A stretch of 40,869 bases of DNA from a virus, in IMG/VR virus record IMGVR_UViG_3300042882_000526, positions 1-40,869 of that record, one strand, 5' to 3'. Below the pieces are notes generated by a model. The model worked only from the letters and a program-made list of their open reading frames with translations. It was not told the origin of the DNA and did not search any database. The translations under genes and the position numbers were made by a program. Shown here one piece after another: positions 20,727 through 28,961 of the stretch. The first letter of the stretch is position 1, and each line of letters begins with the position of its first letter.

Positions 20727-20999
20727 ATGCAGGTCCGTTACGACATTGGCGCGATCTTCGCGCCCATCGCCCGCCTCTTTGGTGGCGGCCAACAGTCCGA
20801 AGCCAAGTATTTCAATACGGGGCCGAGCGCTGCGGACACCCGCGCGCAGGAGCAGCAGGCCGCGCAGGAGGCCAAGAACAAGAGCATGGCCGAGCAGGCC
20901 AACCGCCAGGGCGCGGCTTCATCCCTTCTCACCGCAGCGGATAGCGGCTCCGAGTTCTCGGGCCTGAAGACGCGCAAGACCCTCCTGGGAGGCGCGTAA
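20727..20999 (+). CDS. Hypothetical virion-region protein, 90 aa
   Basis: ATG at 20727, no obvious Shine-Dalgarno; TTGAGT-N17-TAGGCT lies just upstream as a weak promoter candidate. Hydrophobic N-terminus (YDIGAIFAPIARLFGGG), then a Gln/Ala-rich helix (AQEQQAAQEAKNKSMAEQAN). Resembles short virion or tail-associated helical proteins without a named family. Its TAA overlaps the next ATG (TAATG). Confidence 0.6.
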   Translation: MQVRYDIGAIFAPIARLFGGGQQSEAKYFNTGPSAADTRAQEQQAAQEAKNKSMAEQANRQGAASSLLTAADSGSEFSGLKTRKTLLGGA

Positions 21000-21340
21000 T
21001 GGCTTATGCAACAGGCGGCAACGTCCGCACCCGTCAGGCGACGGTAAGTGCGCAGAATATGTTTACGGACTGGGTTCGCGTCGAAGGGCGGGGGGCTCCT
21101 GCCTCGTTCACGGCCAGCCTTGTCGACAACAGCACGACGCTGAACGTCGTCTGGACAGTCCAGGCCCGCAGGGTGCTATCGGACGGCACGAGCGGAGGTG
21201 TCACGGATATTTACGTTTCAAGCGCCGCGTCGAGCGGGGGAGTGCAGACCGCCAGTATCGTGGGGGTGTGGGACATTCGGGTGGGGGTCAAGACAGGTAA
21301 TTACACAGCCGGGACGGGCGTTGCGGCGATCGACTGGTAG
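20999..21340 (+). CDS. Predicted beta-rich virion protein, 113 aa
   Basis: Overlaps the previous stop. Composition (Thr, Ser, Gly, Val; few charged residues) and alternation in ASFTASLVDNSTTLNVVWTV and GVWDIRVGVKTGNYTAGTG suggest a beta-sandwich such as a head decoration or fibre-associated protein. Immediately upstream of the S74 fibre gene, so it may be part of the same receptor-binding assembly. No family recognised. Confidence 0.6.
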   Translation: MAYATGGNVRTRQATVSAQNMFTDWVRVEGRGAPASFTASLVDNSTTLNVVWTVQARRVLSDGTSGGVTDIYVSSAASSGGVQTASIVGVWDIRVGVKTGNYTAGTGVAAIDW

Positions 21341-21356
21341 CGAAAGAGCGCGATAA

Positions 21357-23834
21357 ATGACCTCCAATGTATTCGGCTATGTTCTAACCGCGGAGGCCAT
21401 CGAAAGCGCCTTGGGCTTTGCCCCGGCTGCGGCTGCGGGGGTGGACTGGATCGACGGTTCCGTCACCTCGCCCGGCGCTTTCTTTGCGTCAGACGCCAAC
21501 ACTGGCTTCTTCCGCCCCGCCGCAGATACGATTGGTGTGGCGGTGGGCGGCGTGCAGGGAGGTGTTATCACCCCCGCCGCGGGCACGGCCAATGCTGCGT
21601 GGGGCGCGGGGGCGCTTGTCTCCGTCACGACCGGCGCGGACAACGTAGCGATCGGGGCCTCGGCCCTGGCCGCGAACACCACCGGGGCGAACAATACCGC
21701 AGTAGGCTACCAGGCTCTTACCTCCAACGTCAGCGGGTCCAACGCGGTCGCGGTGGGGGCCAACGCCCTGTCTTCGCATACAAATGGTGTCGGCAACACG
21801 GCGGTCGGAACGGGAACGCTCGCTGCGATCACGTCCGAAGACTACAACACCGCGGTAGGCACTTCCGCACTGGCGGTCAACACCGCTGACGGCAACACGG
21901 CTATCGGCCACAATGCAATGGCCGCAAATACTGTGGGCGCTAATACCGTGGCGGTCGGTCGCGATGCGCTTGCGGCCAACACGACGGGCACGTCCAACGT
22001 GGCGGTCGGCTATCAGGCCATGCGGGTCAACACCACGGGCCGCAGCAACACGGCGGTTGGATACCAGGCTCTTGCCGCAAACACCGTGGGCTTTAGCTGT
22101 ACCGCAGTCGGCACGCTTGCCTTATCGCAGAATATCGACGGCACGCACAATGTAGCGGTCGGGCACCAGGCGCTCCGCGACAATACGACGGGCTGGTACA
22201 ACGTCGCGGTCGGCCAAGCCGCGCTGCATCTGAACACCACCAATCAGTACAACATTGCTGTAGGTTATTCGGTCCTTGGCAACGCCACGGCGGACGCGAA
22301 TGTCGCTATTGGCCACAACTGCATGGATGCGACGACTACGGGCGCGGGCAACACGGGCGTCGGCCATGAAGTTCTGGCCTGGAACCTGGTCGGCACTCGT
22401 AATGTTGGCGTGGGCTATCATGCGTTGTGGAACACCGAGACGGACGACAACACGGCAGTCGGCTACGAGGCGCTGGTAACAAACACGACCGGTACGCAGA
22501 ACACGGCGGTTGGTTCCCGTGCGCTCGCGACGATCAACCGGGCGGGCCCGAACGTGGCGGTCGGATATAGCGCCATGCGTTACACCACGACCGGCGCGAA
22601 CAACACGGCGGTTGGTCCAAGCGCACTGGCCGCGAACACGACCGGCAGTTTCAACACGGCAGTCGGCTCTGGCGCGCTCACGACAGCGGTGAGCGGCGCG
22701 AACAACACGGCGGTTGGCTACAACGCTCTGACGCTTCTTATCAGCGGCACGAACAACACGGCGGTTGGTTCTGGCACTCTCGCGGCCATGACGACGGGCG
22801 TGCAGAACGTCGCGGTTGGCGCGGGCGCTCTTGCAGCGTCGGCTACCGGTACGCTCAACGTGGCGGTCGGTTACAACGCCCTGAACGGCGGCACGACGGG
22901 CTCGTCCAACGTGGCGGTTGGGGCTGCGGCCATGCTGGTGTCCACTACAGCCGCCCACAACGTCGCCATCGGTGCGACGGCTCTGACGGCCACGACAACC
23001 AGTTCGTCCAACGTGGCGGTTGGCTCGGGCGCAATGGCCGCGACGACTTCCGGTTCGTCCAACGTAGCTGCCGGGCGTGATGCCATGTCGGCCAATACGA
23101 CTGGAGCGAACAACGTCGCCATAGGCCGCGATGCGCTGAAGACTTCGACGGTGGGCGCGAGCAACGTCGCCATCGGTGAAAGCTCGCAAACGCTCTCCAC
23201 GGCGAGTAACAACACCTCTGTTGGACGCAGCACGCTCGCGGCTAACACGACGGGCGCGAACAACGCCGCTCTGGGCAACAACGCCCTGGCGGCAAACACA
23301 ATCGGTGTTTCCAACGTGGCGGTCGGTTTTGACGCGCTGGTGGGCAACACCACGGGTATTCAGAACACGGCGCTGGGCCGCCTTGCGGGCAGCACGGCCA
23401 CGACGGGTAGCAACTTGACGGTGCTGGGATATAACGCACAGCCGTCTTCTGCTGCGGCCACGAACGAAATCACTCTGGGCAATTCCAGCGTGGCGACGAT
23501 CCGCGCGCAGGTCACGACCATCACCGCGCTTTCAGACGAACGCGACAAGACCAATATCCGTCCGCTGGACCTGGGTCTTGATTTCATCGACAAGGTAGAG
23601 CCGGTATGGTTTGAATGGAACATGCGCGACGGCGGCAAGGTCGGCGGGACCGAGGGCGGTTTCATTGCGCAGCAGCTACAGGCGGCGCAGGCCGAACACG
23701 GCGCAGAGGCGCTTGGCTTGGTCTTTGACGCCAACCCCGATCGGCTGGAAGCCACGCCTGGCAAACTACTCCCTGTTGTGGTAAAAGCACTTCAAGAGGT
23801 GAGCGCCCGGTTGCGGGCACTGGAGGGAAATTGA
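21357..23834 (+). CDS. Repeat-rich tail fibre/spike with peptidase S74 chaperone domain
   Basis: 825 aa. The N-terminus includes the common fibre segment SPGAFFASDANTGFFRPAAD (about 38-57). Residues about 85-690 are about 35 repeats of 17 residues with core NTAVGxxALxxNTTGxN, like the trimeric beta-roll heads of autotransporter adhesins. The C-terminal about 100 residues are a peptidase S74 intramolecular chaperone: LSDERDKTNI (catalytic Ser about 725 with Lys), then VEPVWFEWN, FIAQQLQAA and a terminal coiled coil (LPVVVKALQEVSARLRALEG). It should trimerise, fold and self-cleave to release the mature fibre. It lies between terminase and portal, away from the gp17-like fibre gene. Confidence 0.88.
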   Translation: MTSNVFGYVLTAEAIESALGFAPAAAAGVDWIDGSVTSPGAFFASDANTGFFRPAADTIGVAVGGVQGGVITPAAGTANAAWGAGALVSVTTGADNVAIGASALAANTTGANNTAVGYQALTSNVSGSNAVAVGANALSSHTNGVGNTAVGTGTLAAITSEDYNTAVGTSALAVNTADGNTAIGHNAMAANTVGANTVAVGRDALAANTTGTSNVAVGYQAMRVNTTGRSNTAVGYQALAANTVGFSCTAVGTLALSQNIDGTHNVAVGHQALRDNTTGWYNVAVGQAALHLNTTNQYNIAVGYSVLGNATADANVAIGHNCMDATTTGAGNTGVGHEVLAWNLVGTRNVGVGYHALWNTETDDNTAVGYEALVTNTTGTQNTAVGSRALATINRAGPNVAVGYSAMRYTTTGANNTAVGPSALAANTTGSFNTAVGSGALTTAVSGANNTAVGYNALTLLISGTNNTAVGSGTLAAMTTGVQNVAVGAGALAASATGTLNVAVGYNALNGGTTGSSNVAVGAAAMLVSTTAAHNVAIGATALTATTTSSSNVAVGSGAMAATTSGSSNVAAGRDAMSANTTGANNVAIGRDALKTSTVGASNVAIGESSQTLSTASNNTSVGRSTLAANTTGANNAALGNNALAANTIGVSNVAVGFDALVGNTTGIQNTALGRLAGSTATTGSNLTVLGYNAQPSSAAATNEITLGNSSVATIRAQVTTITALSDERDKTNIRPLDLGLDFIDKVEPVWFEWNMRDGGKVGGTEGGFIAQQLQAAQAEHGAEALGLVFDANPDRLEATPGKLLPVVVKALQEVSARLRALEGN
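21609..23427 (+). repeat. Tandem 51-bp coding repeats of the fibre
   Basis: Period of 17 codons, with occasional 16-codon units, each containing a variant of AACACGGCGGTCGG. Copies are diverged but share enough identity to allow unequal recombination and therefore length variation of the fibre. Boundaries are approximate. Confidence 0.85.
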
Positions 23835-24484
23835 CGCAGGTTATGGTGGCCACTCCGTCGCACGACGGAAAGGTCCGTGTGGAATACGCCTACGCTATGG
23901 GCGAAAGCATCCGCCTGTGTGCGCGGGCAGGCGTCAGTTTGTGCCCGGTATACTTCCCCGGTGAAAGCATACTGCCGTGGGCGCGTAATGAGTTACTGGC
24001 CATCGCGGTGGCGTCCGGGGTGGATCAGGTAATATGGATCGACGCCGACATGGCATGGGAACCGGACAGCATCATTCGCCTCTTGGGGCATGAAGTGGAC
24101 GTCGTGGGGTATCCGTGCGTCAAGCGCACGGACGATGAAGCCTACAATGTCAAGGCGCGGCCCGATCAACTGGTCGCCAACGACCGGGGCCTGATGCAAG
24201 TTCTGTCGGTTGGAACCGGGTTCCTGCGCATGTCACGCAGCGCCGTCAAGGCATTGTGGGATAATTCCCGGCCATACAACACGCCGAACGGAGAGCGGCG
24301 TAATGTTTTTGAAATAGGCATCATGCAGGGAGAACCGATCAGCGAAGACGTTATGACCTGCGGTAAACTGGCGGCGCTTGGATTTCCGGTGCATATAGAC
24401 CCCAGTGTGACCTGTTCGCACGTTGGCTCCAAAACTTTCACAGGCAGCTTTTCCGGTTTTGTGGACCGGTTGAAAGCCGCGTAG
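23831..24484 (+). CDS. GT-A type glycosyltransferase
   Basis: 217 aa. VMVATPSHDGKVRVEYAYAM opens a nucleotide-sugar-binding Rossmann-like fold, and VIWIDADMAWEPDSI carries the DxD metal motif (D71-D73). Later VDVVGYPCVKRTDDE and VGTGFLRMSRSAVKAL are typical of phage GT2-like enzymes. TTG start at 23831, overlapping the fibre stop (TTGA), with GGAGG 4 nt upstream. Direct coupling to the fibre gene suggests it may glycosylate a virion protein or host surface/phage component; the acceptor is unknown. Confidence 0.8.
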   Translation: MTQVMVATPSHDGKVRVEYAYAMGESIRLCARAGVSLCPVYFPGESILPWARNELLAIAVASGVDQVIWIDADMAWEPDSIIRLLGHEVDVVGYPCVKRTDDEAYNVKARPDQLVANDRGLMQVLSVGTGFLRMSRSAVKALWDNSRPYNTPNGERRNVFEIGIMQGEPISEDVMTCGKLAALGFPVHIDPSVTCSHVGSKTFTGSFSGFVDRLKAA

Positions 24485-24493
24485 CAAGGCAGC

Positions 24494-26128
24494 ATGAAGA
24501 ACAAACTGGCCGACGCGATCGTAGAGCGGGAGAAGACCAAGCGCGGCGAGCGGGGATCGTGGGAGAGCCTGTGGCAGTCGATCGCCCGGTACTGCCTGCC
24601 GAACTCCGCGTCCTTCATGGAACAGGTCACGCCTGGCCAGGACCGCATGCGCTGGATTTTGGACAGCACCGCACCGCGGTCGCTGGAAATGTTCGCGTCC
24701 TTCCTGCACACGCTTCTGAACAACCCGGCCTCCGAGTGGGTGCGCCTGGGCGTCGAGGGTGAGCCCGAGCTCCAGCTTTCGTCCACGGTCAGGGCGTATC
24801 TGGAGACGTGCCAGAAGAAGATCATGAACGCGCTCACCTCCCCGAGCGCCGATATCTATTCTCAGCTTCACCAAGTCTACCTCGATATCGGTGCGTTCGG
24901 CACGGCGGTCATGTTCGAAGACGTCGTCAACAAGAAGCTGCGCTGCCGCGTCTATCACCTCGACGACTGCGTCATCGACGAGGGCGAAGACGAGAACATC
25001 GACAGCATGATCCGCCAGCGCCACCAGACGAAGCGCGCGGCGCTCCAACGCTTCAAGGCCGACAAACTCGGCCGCGAGTACGAGAACCTGTCCGACGACA
25101 AGCTCGGCAACAAGGACCGCTTCCTGCACGCGGTAATCCCCGCCACAGACCCACTGGCCGCAGAACTGCCCGAGCGCCAGAAGCTCAAGGGCGCAGCCTA
25201 CTACTCGTGCTGGATTTTGACCGGCCACGAGAACCGTATTCTGGAGTACGGCTCCTACGAGGAGTTCCCCTACTTCGTGCCGCGCTGGTACAAGGCCCGC
25301 GGCGAAATCTATGGGCGCAGCCCGGCCATGACGGCTATGCCGGATATCCGCATGGTAAACCGCATGTCGGACACGATCCTGCGCGGTGCCGAGAAGATCG
25401 TCGACCCGCCACTGGTGATCCCCGATGGCTCGCTGGTATCCCCGGTGCGCCTCCATGCCGGTGGCCTCACGTTCACCGAGGGGCAGGTCGATATCAAGAC
25501 ACTGATCCCACCGGGCACGTCGCGCATCGAGACGGGTAACGAACTGCTCATCGCGCGCCAGCAGTCGATCAAGGAAGCCTTCTTCACCCCGCTGTTCGTC
25601 ACCCCGGACAGCCCGGTCAAGACGGCCACGCAGGTTCTCCAGGAAGTCGACGAGCGCAACCGCGCTCTGTCCCCCATGCTCGTGCGTATGCAGACCGAGT
25701 TGTTCTCGCGCCTCGTCACCCGCACGTTCAACATCCTCGATCGCTCTGGTATCCTGCCCAAGCCCCCTATGGAACTGGCCGGAAAGCAGTTGAAGCTGGA
25801 GTACGTCTCGCCGCTGATCGCGTCGCAGAAGCAGATGGAGGGCCTGTCCCTCGTCCGCACCTTCGAAATGATGGCGGCGTGGGCGCAGGTCGACAAGGGC
25901 TTGTTCGACTGGATCGACACTGATATGGTGGCCCAGCTTCTCCCGCTTGCCAACGGTGCGTCGGCCAAGATCGTGCAGACCAAGACCAAGGTGGACAGCG
26001 TCCGCAAGGCTCGCGCACAGCAGGAAGCGGCGCAGATGCAGGCCCAGTTGATGCCGGAAGCGGCGCAGGCGGGTGCGGCTCTCATGACGGCTGGAGCGAA
26101 GGTAACACAGGCCAATAATGCAGGCTAA
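24494..26128 (+). CDS. Portal protein (T7 gp8-like head-tail connector)
   Basis: 544 aa, close to the 536 of T7 gp8. Family-type segments include RGSWESLWQSIARYCLPNSA (residues 20-39), LDSTAPRSLEMFASFLHTLL, then FGTAVMFEDVV and FFTPLFVTPDSPVKTATQVL. A Gln/Ala-rich C-terminal helix (QQEAAQMQAQLMPEAAQ) ends the protein. It forms the dodecameric ring at the packaging vertex that binds terminase, scaffold and tail tube A. The first gene of the head block; ATG with a short AAGG upstream. Confidence 0.93.
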   Translation: MKNKLADAIVEREKTKRGERGSWESLWQSIARYCLPNSASFMEQVTPGQDRMRWILDSTAPRSLEMFASFLHTLLNNPASEWVRLGVEGEPELQLSSTVRAYLETCQKKIMNALTSPSADIYSQLHQVYLDIGAFGTAVMFEDVVNKKLRCRVYHLDDCVIDEGEDENIDSMIRQRHQTKRAALQRFKADKLGREYENLSDDKLGNKDRFLHAVIPATDPLAAELPERQKLKGAAYYSCWILTGHENRILEYGSYEEFPYFVPRWYKARGEIYGRSPAMTAMPDIRMVNRMSDTILRGAEKIVDPPLVIPDGSLVSPVRLHAGGLTFTEGQVDIKTLIPPGTSRIETGNELLIARQQSIKEAFFTPLFVTPDSPVKTATQVLQEVDERNRALSPMLVRMQTELFSRLVTRTFNILDRSGILPKPPMELAGKQLKLEYVSPLIASQKQMEGLSLVRTFEMMAAWAQVDKGLFDWIDTDMVAQLLPLANGASAKIVQTKTKVDSVRKARAQQEAAQMQAQLMPEAAQAGAALMTAGAKVTQANNAG

Positions 26129-26417
26129 GAGGGAAGTATCACCGGAGGAGTTGGTTCTCCTCTATCAGGACTGTTTTGGCTCGCCCGCGGGCAAGATCGT
26201 CCTGACACATCTGGCCAGCAAGTTTGGCTTTATCAACCGATCGACGAACGTGCCCGGCGACCCCTACGGCACGCACGTCAACGAGGGTCATCGAGGGGTG
26301 CTGGTGTATATCGGCAAGATGCTGTCGATGACGCCGGACGACATGAAGCAGCCAACACAGGCAGAGAGTGAGACGTCCGTTGAGAGAAAGGGTGCAGGAC
26401 ATGACGAAGAATTCTAG
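26118..26417 (+). CDS. Bbp19-like phage protein
   Basis: 99 aa, overlapping the portal 3' end by 11 nt. The pattern LYQDCFGSPAGKIVLTHLAS, then GTHVNEGHRGVLVYIGKML matches the Bbp19-type domain commonly encoded between portal and scaffold or capsid genes. Function unknown, likely structural or assembly-related. The C-terminus is acidic (TSVERKGAGHDEEF) and overlaps the start of the scaffold gene by 17 nt. Confidence 0.75.
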   Translation: MQAKREVSPEELVLLYQDCFGSPAGKIVLTHLASKFGFINRSTNVPGDPYGTHVNEGHRGVLVYIGKMLSMTPDDMKQPTQAESETSVERKGAGHDEEF

Positions 26418-27396
26418 TTTCCGAATTTATTACGACGGAGAAGCAGGTGGAAGTGGAGGTAGCGGAGCTACGGGCGGCGCTGGTGCAGGCGGGGATGGTG
26501 CGGGAGGAGCAGGCGCTCCGAATAGCCTCCTTGGAGGCGGAACTGGAGGTGCTGCGCCAGGAGCGGGGGCGGGAGATACTGGAAAAAGCGAACAGCCAAG
26601 CGGCGAAGTTTTTAAGCTCCCTGACAACTGGGACTACCGATCCGCTCTCCCCCCGGAGTTGAAGGAAAGCCCTTCGGCCAAGAAGTACGCCAACATCGAG
26701 GAACTGGTGCGCGGTTTCGACCACGCTTCGCAGTTTATCGGGCGTCCTACGGACCACCTGGTCGAGCTTCCCCCGAACGCGACCCCCGAAGTCCAGCGCG
26801 CAGCCTTCGAAAAGATGGGCCTGCCGAAGGATATCGCAGGCTACAAGCTCGACCAGAAGGCGGTGGGCGAGAGCATCAAGCTCGACGCGCCGGGCATGAA
26901 GACCCTCACCGAGGCGGCCTTCAAGGCGGGCGTGCTGCCCAAGCAGCTTGAGGGCTTGCTGGGTACGTTCAACGGCATGATCGAGCAGGGCCAGAAGGAC
27001 ATGGCTGCGGCAGAGATCGAGCGCAACAGCCAGAACATCGAGGCGCTGAAGAACGAACTGGGCGAGGCGTTCGACGGCAGCGTGGCCGCGGCCAACTTCG
27101 CGGTCGGGAAACTGGGTGGCGATCCGCTGCGCGAGAGCCTCAATCGGGCAGGATTGGGTACGGACGGTCCGGTCCTGAAGATGCTTGCCAAGGTCGGCAA
27201 GATGCTGGCCGAGGACGAGGGCGGCGGCGACAAGCCGGGCGACTTCGGTTCGGGCATCACCCCCGACGACGCCAAGGCCGAGGGCCAGAAGCTCATCAAC
27301 CAGGCCATCAACGAGCCCAACCTGACGAAGCGCCGCGAGCTTGAGACGAAGGCCCAGGAGTTCTTCGCCAAGGCCGAGAAGCGGAGCGCCAAATGA
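26401..27396 (+). CDS. Scaffolding protein (T7 gp9-like)
   Basis: 331 aa from ATG 26401. The first about 60 residues are Gly/Ala-rich low complexity; the core is helical and charged (LKESPSAKKYANIEELVRGF, HASQFIGRP, then a long alternating-charge helix and GGGDKPGDFGSGITPDDAKA), ending in basic helices (KRRELETKAQEFFAKAEKRS), as in podovirus scaffolds. Located between portal and capsid. It directs prohead assembly and is then removed. The Gly-rich part uses many A/T-ending codons and overlaps an out-of-frame coiled-coil ORF. Confidence 0.88.
   Translation: MTKNSSFRIYYDGEAGGSGGSGATGGAGAGGDGAGGAGAPNSLLGGGTGGAAPGAGAGDTGKSEQPSGEVFKLPDNWDYRSALPPELKESPSAKKYANIEELVRGFDHASQFIGRPTDHLVELPPNATPEVQRAAFEKMGLPKDIAGYKLDQKAVGESIKLDAPGMKTLTEAAFKAGVLPKQLEGLLGTFNGMIEQGQKDMAAAEIERNSQNIEALKNELGEAFDGSVAAANFAVGKLGGDPLRESLNRAGLGTDGPVLKMLAKVGKMLAEDEGGGDKPGDFGSGITPDDAKAEGQKLINQAINEPNLTKRRELETKAQEFFAKAEKRSAK
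26447..26662 (+). CDS. Nested coiled-coil ORF within the scaffold gene
   Basis: 71-aa ORF out of frame with the scaffold. GTG at 26447 has GGAG 6 nt upstream. The product VAELRAALVQAGMVREEQAL, then RIASLEAELEVLRQERGREI is a convincing heptad coiled coil, unlike a typical shadow frame. The scaffold frame here is Gly-rich with low GC3 (hand estimate about 40%, against about 90% later in the gene). GGN-rich codons read in this frame naturally give Glu, Val and Ala, which weakens the case. Confidence 0.35.
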   Translation: MEVEVAELRAALVQAGMVREEQALRIASLEAELEVLRQERGREILEKANSQAAKFLSSLTTGTTDPLSPRS

Positions 27397-27503
27397 TGAC
27401 CGCCCTGTGGATTTTCCTGGGCGTTCTCGCGGGCGTGGCGATCGGCGTGCTGGTGCTGGGCCTGGCGCTGAAGGGCGCGCTCTCTAGCCTTTGGAAGAAG
27501 TAG
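27393..27503 (+). CDS. Single-TM micro-protein between scaffold and capsid, 36 aa
   Basis: ATGATG at 27393 overlaps the scaffold TGA. The product MMTALWIFLGVLAGVAIGVL with a following VLGLALKGAL is one TM helix with small-residue packing (GxxxG-like spacing) and a basic end (LWKK). It lies within the head operon, an unexpected place for a membrane protein. Possible roles: assembly at the membrane, a lysis regulator, or a late small holin. No family recognised. Confidence 0.6.
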   Translation: MMTALWIFLGVLAGVAIGVLVLGLALKGALSSLWKK

Positions 27504-27506
27504 GAC

Positions 27507-27610
27507 TTGACAATTCCGTGGGAGTGTGACAACCATACTCCCACGGACCAAGTTCGGCCCCTGGATAGGGACACCCGGCGCGGTTCCACCGAACCCCCAC
27601 AACCTATCCA
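27507..27610 (+). promoter_or_regulatory. Capsid leader: promoter candidate and stem-loops
   Basis: TTGACA (27507-27512) is followed 18 bp later by the weak AACCAT. A 13-bp stem with a 5-nt loop (27516-27546, CCGTGGGAGTGTG against CATACTCCCACGG, one G-T mismatch) covers the spacer and -10, so it may be an operator in DNA or a hairpin in read-through RNA. Farther on, TGGATAGG (27562-27569) can pair with CCTATCCA (27603-27610), or CCTAT with ATAGG next to the weak ribosome-binding site of the capsid gene. Confidence 0.55.
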
Positions 27611-27626
27611 ATAGGCAACGTATCTG

Positions 27627-28505
27627 ATGCGTATTCTTTACTCTGTCGACATTCCGGTGTCGTATGTCACCCAGTTCTCCAGCAACGTGCATCTGCTTGC
27701 AGAGCAGCGCTACTCGCGCCTGCTTCCCGCGGTCATGCGCGAGCAGGGCACGGGCGAGAGCGGCGCGATCGAAATCACGGGCGGCATCGATGCCCCGAAC
27801 GAGATCAACGAGCGCCATGGCGACACGCCCCTGAACAGCACGCCGCAGACCCGGCGCTGGTGGTTCATGAAGGACTACGACGTGGCCGACCTGATCGACA
27901 AGCAGGACCGCGTCAAGATGCTGATCCAGCTTGACAGCATCTACACCATGCGCCACGCAGGCACGATGGGCCGCGGCATGGACGACGCCATCATCGACGC
28001 GCTGTACCGCACCGCCGTCACGGGCCACACCGGCTCGGGCACGACTTCCTTCCCGACCTCGACCCAGCAGCTTGCTTCGGGCTCGACGGGCCTGACGATC
28101 GACAAGCTCAACCGCGCCAAGGAAATTCTCGACGCCAACGAGGTCGACGAGTTCTACCCGCGCTTCTTCGCTGCCACGTCCCGCCAGATGCGCGAGCTTC
28201 TGGAAGACGACAAGGTCACGTCGCAGGACTTCAACACGGTCAAGGCCCTCGTGCAGGGCCAGGTCGACACCTTCCTGGGCTTCAAGTTCATCCGCACTGA
28301 GCGCCTGATCTCGACGTCCAGCGTGCGCAACTGCTTCGCCTGGGCGCAGCCCGCCATCCGTTTCATCGACGGCATGGCCCCGAACACCACGGCCTCTCCC
28401 CGCCCGGACAAGCGCTACGCGCAGCAGATTTATACCTGCGGCTCGTGGACTGCCCTCCGCACGGAAGACGAAATGGTCGTCTCGGTCCTGTGCAGCGAAG
28501 CCTAA
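27627..28505 (+). CDS. Major capsid protein
   Basis: 292 aa HK97-fold-type capsid protein. The start (SVDIPVSYVTQFSSNVHLLA, EQRYSRLLPAVM), the EITGGIDAPNEINERHGDTP region, RRWWFMKDYDVADLIDKQD and VDEFYPRFFAATSRQMRELL are typical of a widespread podovirus/siphovirus capsid family. Located after the scaffold. GC-rich, strongly biased codon use fits high expression. ATG at 27627 has only a weak AGG upstream, so the structured leader may matter. Confidence 0.9.
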   Translation: MRILYSVDIPVSYVTQFSSNVHLLAEQRYSRLLPAVMREQGTGESGAIEITGGIDAPNEINERHGDTPLNSTPQTRRWWFMKDYDVADLIDKQDRVKMLIQLDSIYTMRHAGTMGRGMDDAIIDALYRTAVTGHTGSGTTSFPTSTQQLASGSTGLTIDKLNRAKEILDANEVDEFYPRFFAATSRQMRELLEDDKVTSQDFNTVKALVQGQVDTFLGFKFIRTERLISTSSVRNCFAWAQPAIRFIDGMAPNTTASPRPDKRYAQQIYTCGSWTALRTEDEMVVSVLCSEA

Positions 28506-28528
28506 TCGTTAACCAAGGAACCTGACAC

Positions 28529-28957
28529 ATGGCTACTCTCTACTCCGATATCATCACCGGGCTTCGCGCTACTCCGCAGACGAAGCCGGACAGCGGTCAG
28601 TCGAACGGCAAGGTGCGCTGCGACGTGTTCTCCTGGACGGGCGACGCTGCGCAGAACGATCTCGTCGAACTGGCGAAGCTCCCGGTGGGCGCTCGCATCC
28701 TCAACGGGTTCGTCGACTTCACCGATTTCGGTACGTCGATCACCCTCGACATTGGTGACGGCACGACCGAGAACAAGTACCTGTCGGCGCTGGACGTCGC
28801 TACGGCGGCGGGCACGTCGGCCTTCGCGAATACCTGGGCGCTGTATGGCCTGGGACGCGAGCGCCTGTCGACGGCGATCACGCTGACGGCCAAGTTGGAA
28901 GGCGGCAATCCGGCTTCCGGCTCGCTGTACGGCTACGTCCTCTACATGGTGGAGTAG
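28529..28957 (+). CDS. Capsid decoration/head-associated protein
   Basis: 142 aa, directly after the capsid with AAGGA about 10 nt upstream of the ATG. Beta-rich and soluble: KVRCDVFSWTGDAAQNDLVE, then LPVGARILNGFVDFTDFGTS, ITLDIGDGTTENKYLS and SLYGYVLYMVE. Similar proteins are found next to capsid genes in many phages and are usually head-associated. Its codon bias equals that of the capsid, consistent with an abundant virion component. The exact role is inferred. Confidence 0.7.
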   Translation: MATLYSDIITGLRATPQTKPDSGQSNGKVRCDVFSWTGDAAQNDLVELAKLPVGARILNGFVDFTDFGTSITLDIGDGTTENKYLSALDVATAAGTSAFANTWALYGLGRERLSTAITLTAKLEGGNPASGSLYGYVLYMVE

Positions 28958-28961
28958 GCTC

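Noticed and set aside
21609-23427. CRISPR-like or satellite repeats
   Set aside because: The 51-bp periodicity is in frame and codes for diverged 17-aa fibre repeats; no identical repeats with unique spacers.
24233-25456. 407-aa minus-strand ORF opposite the portal gene
   Set aside because: Antisense to a confident portal gene, composition typical of a shadow.
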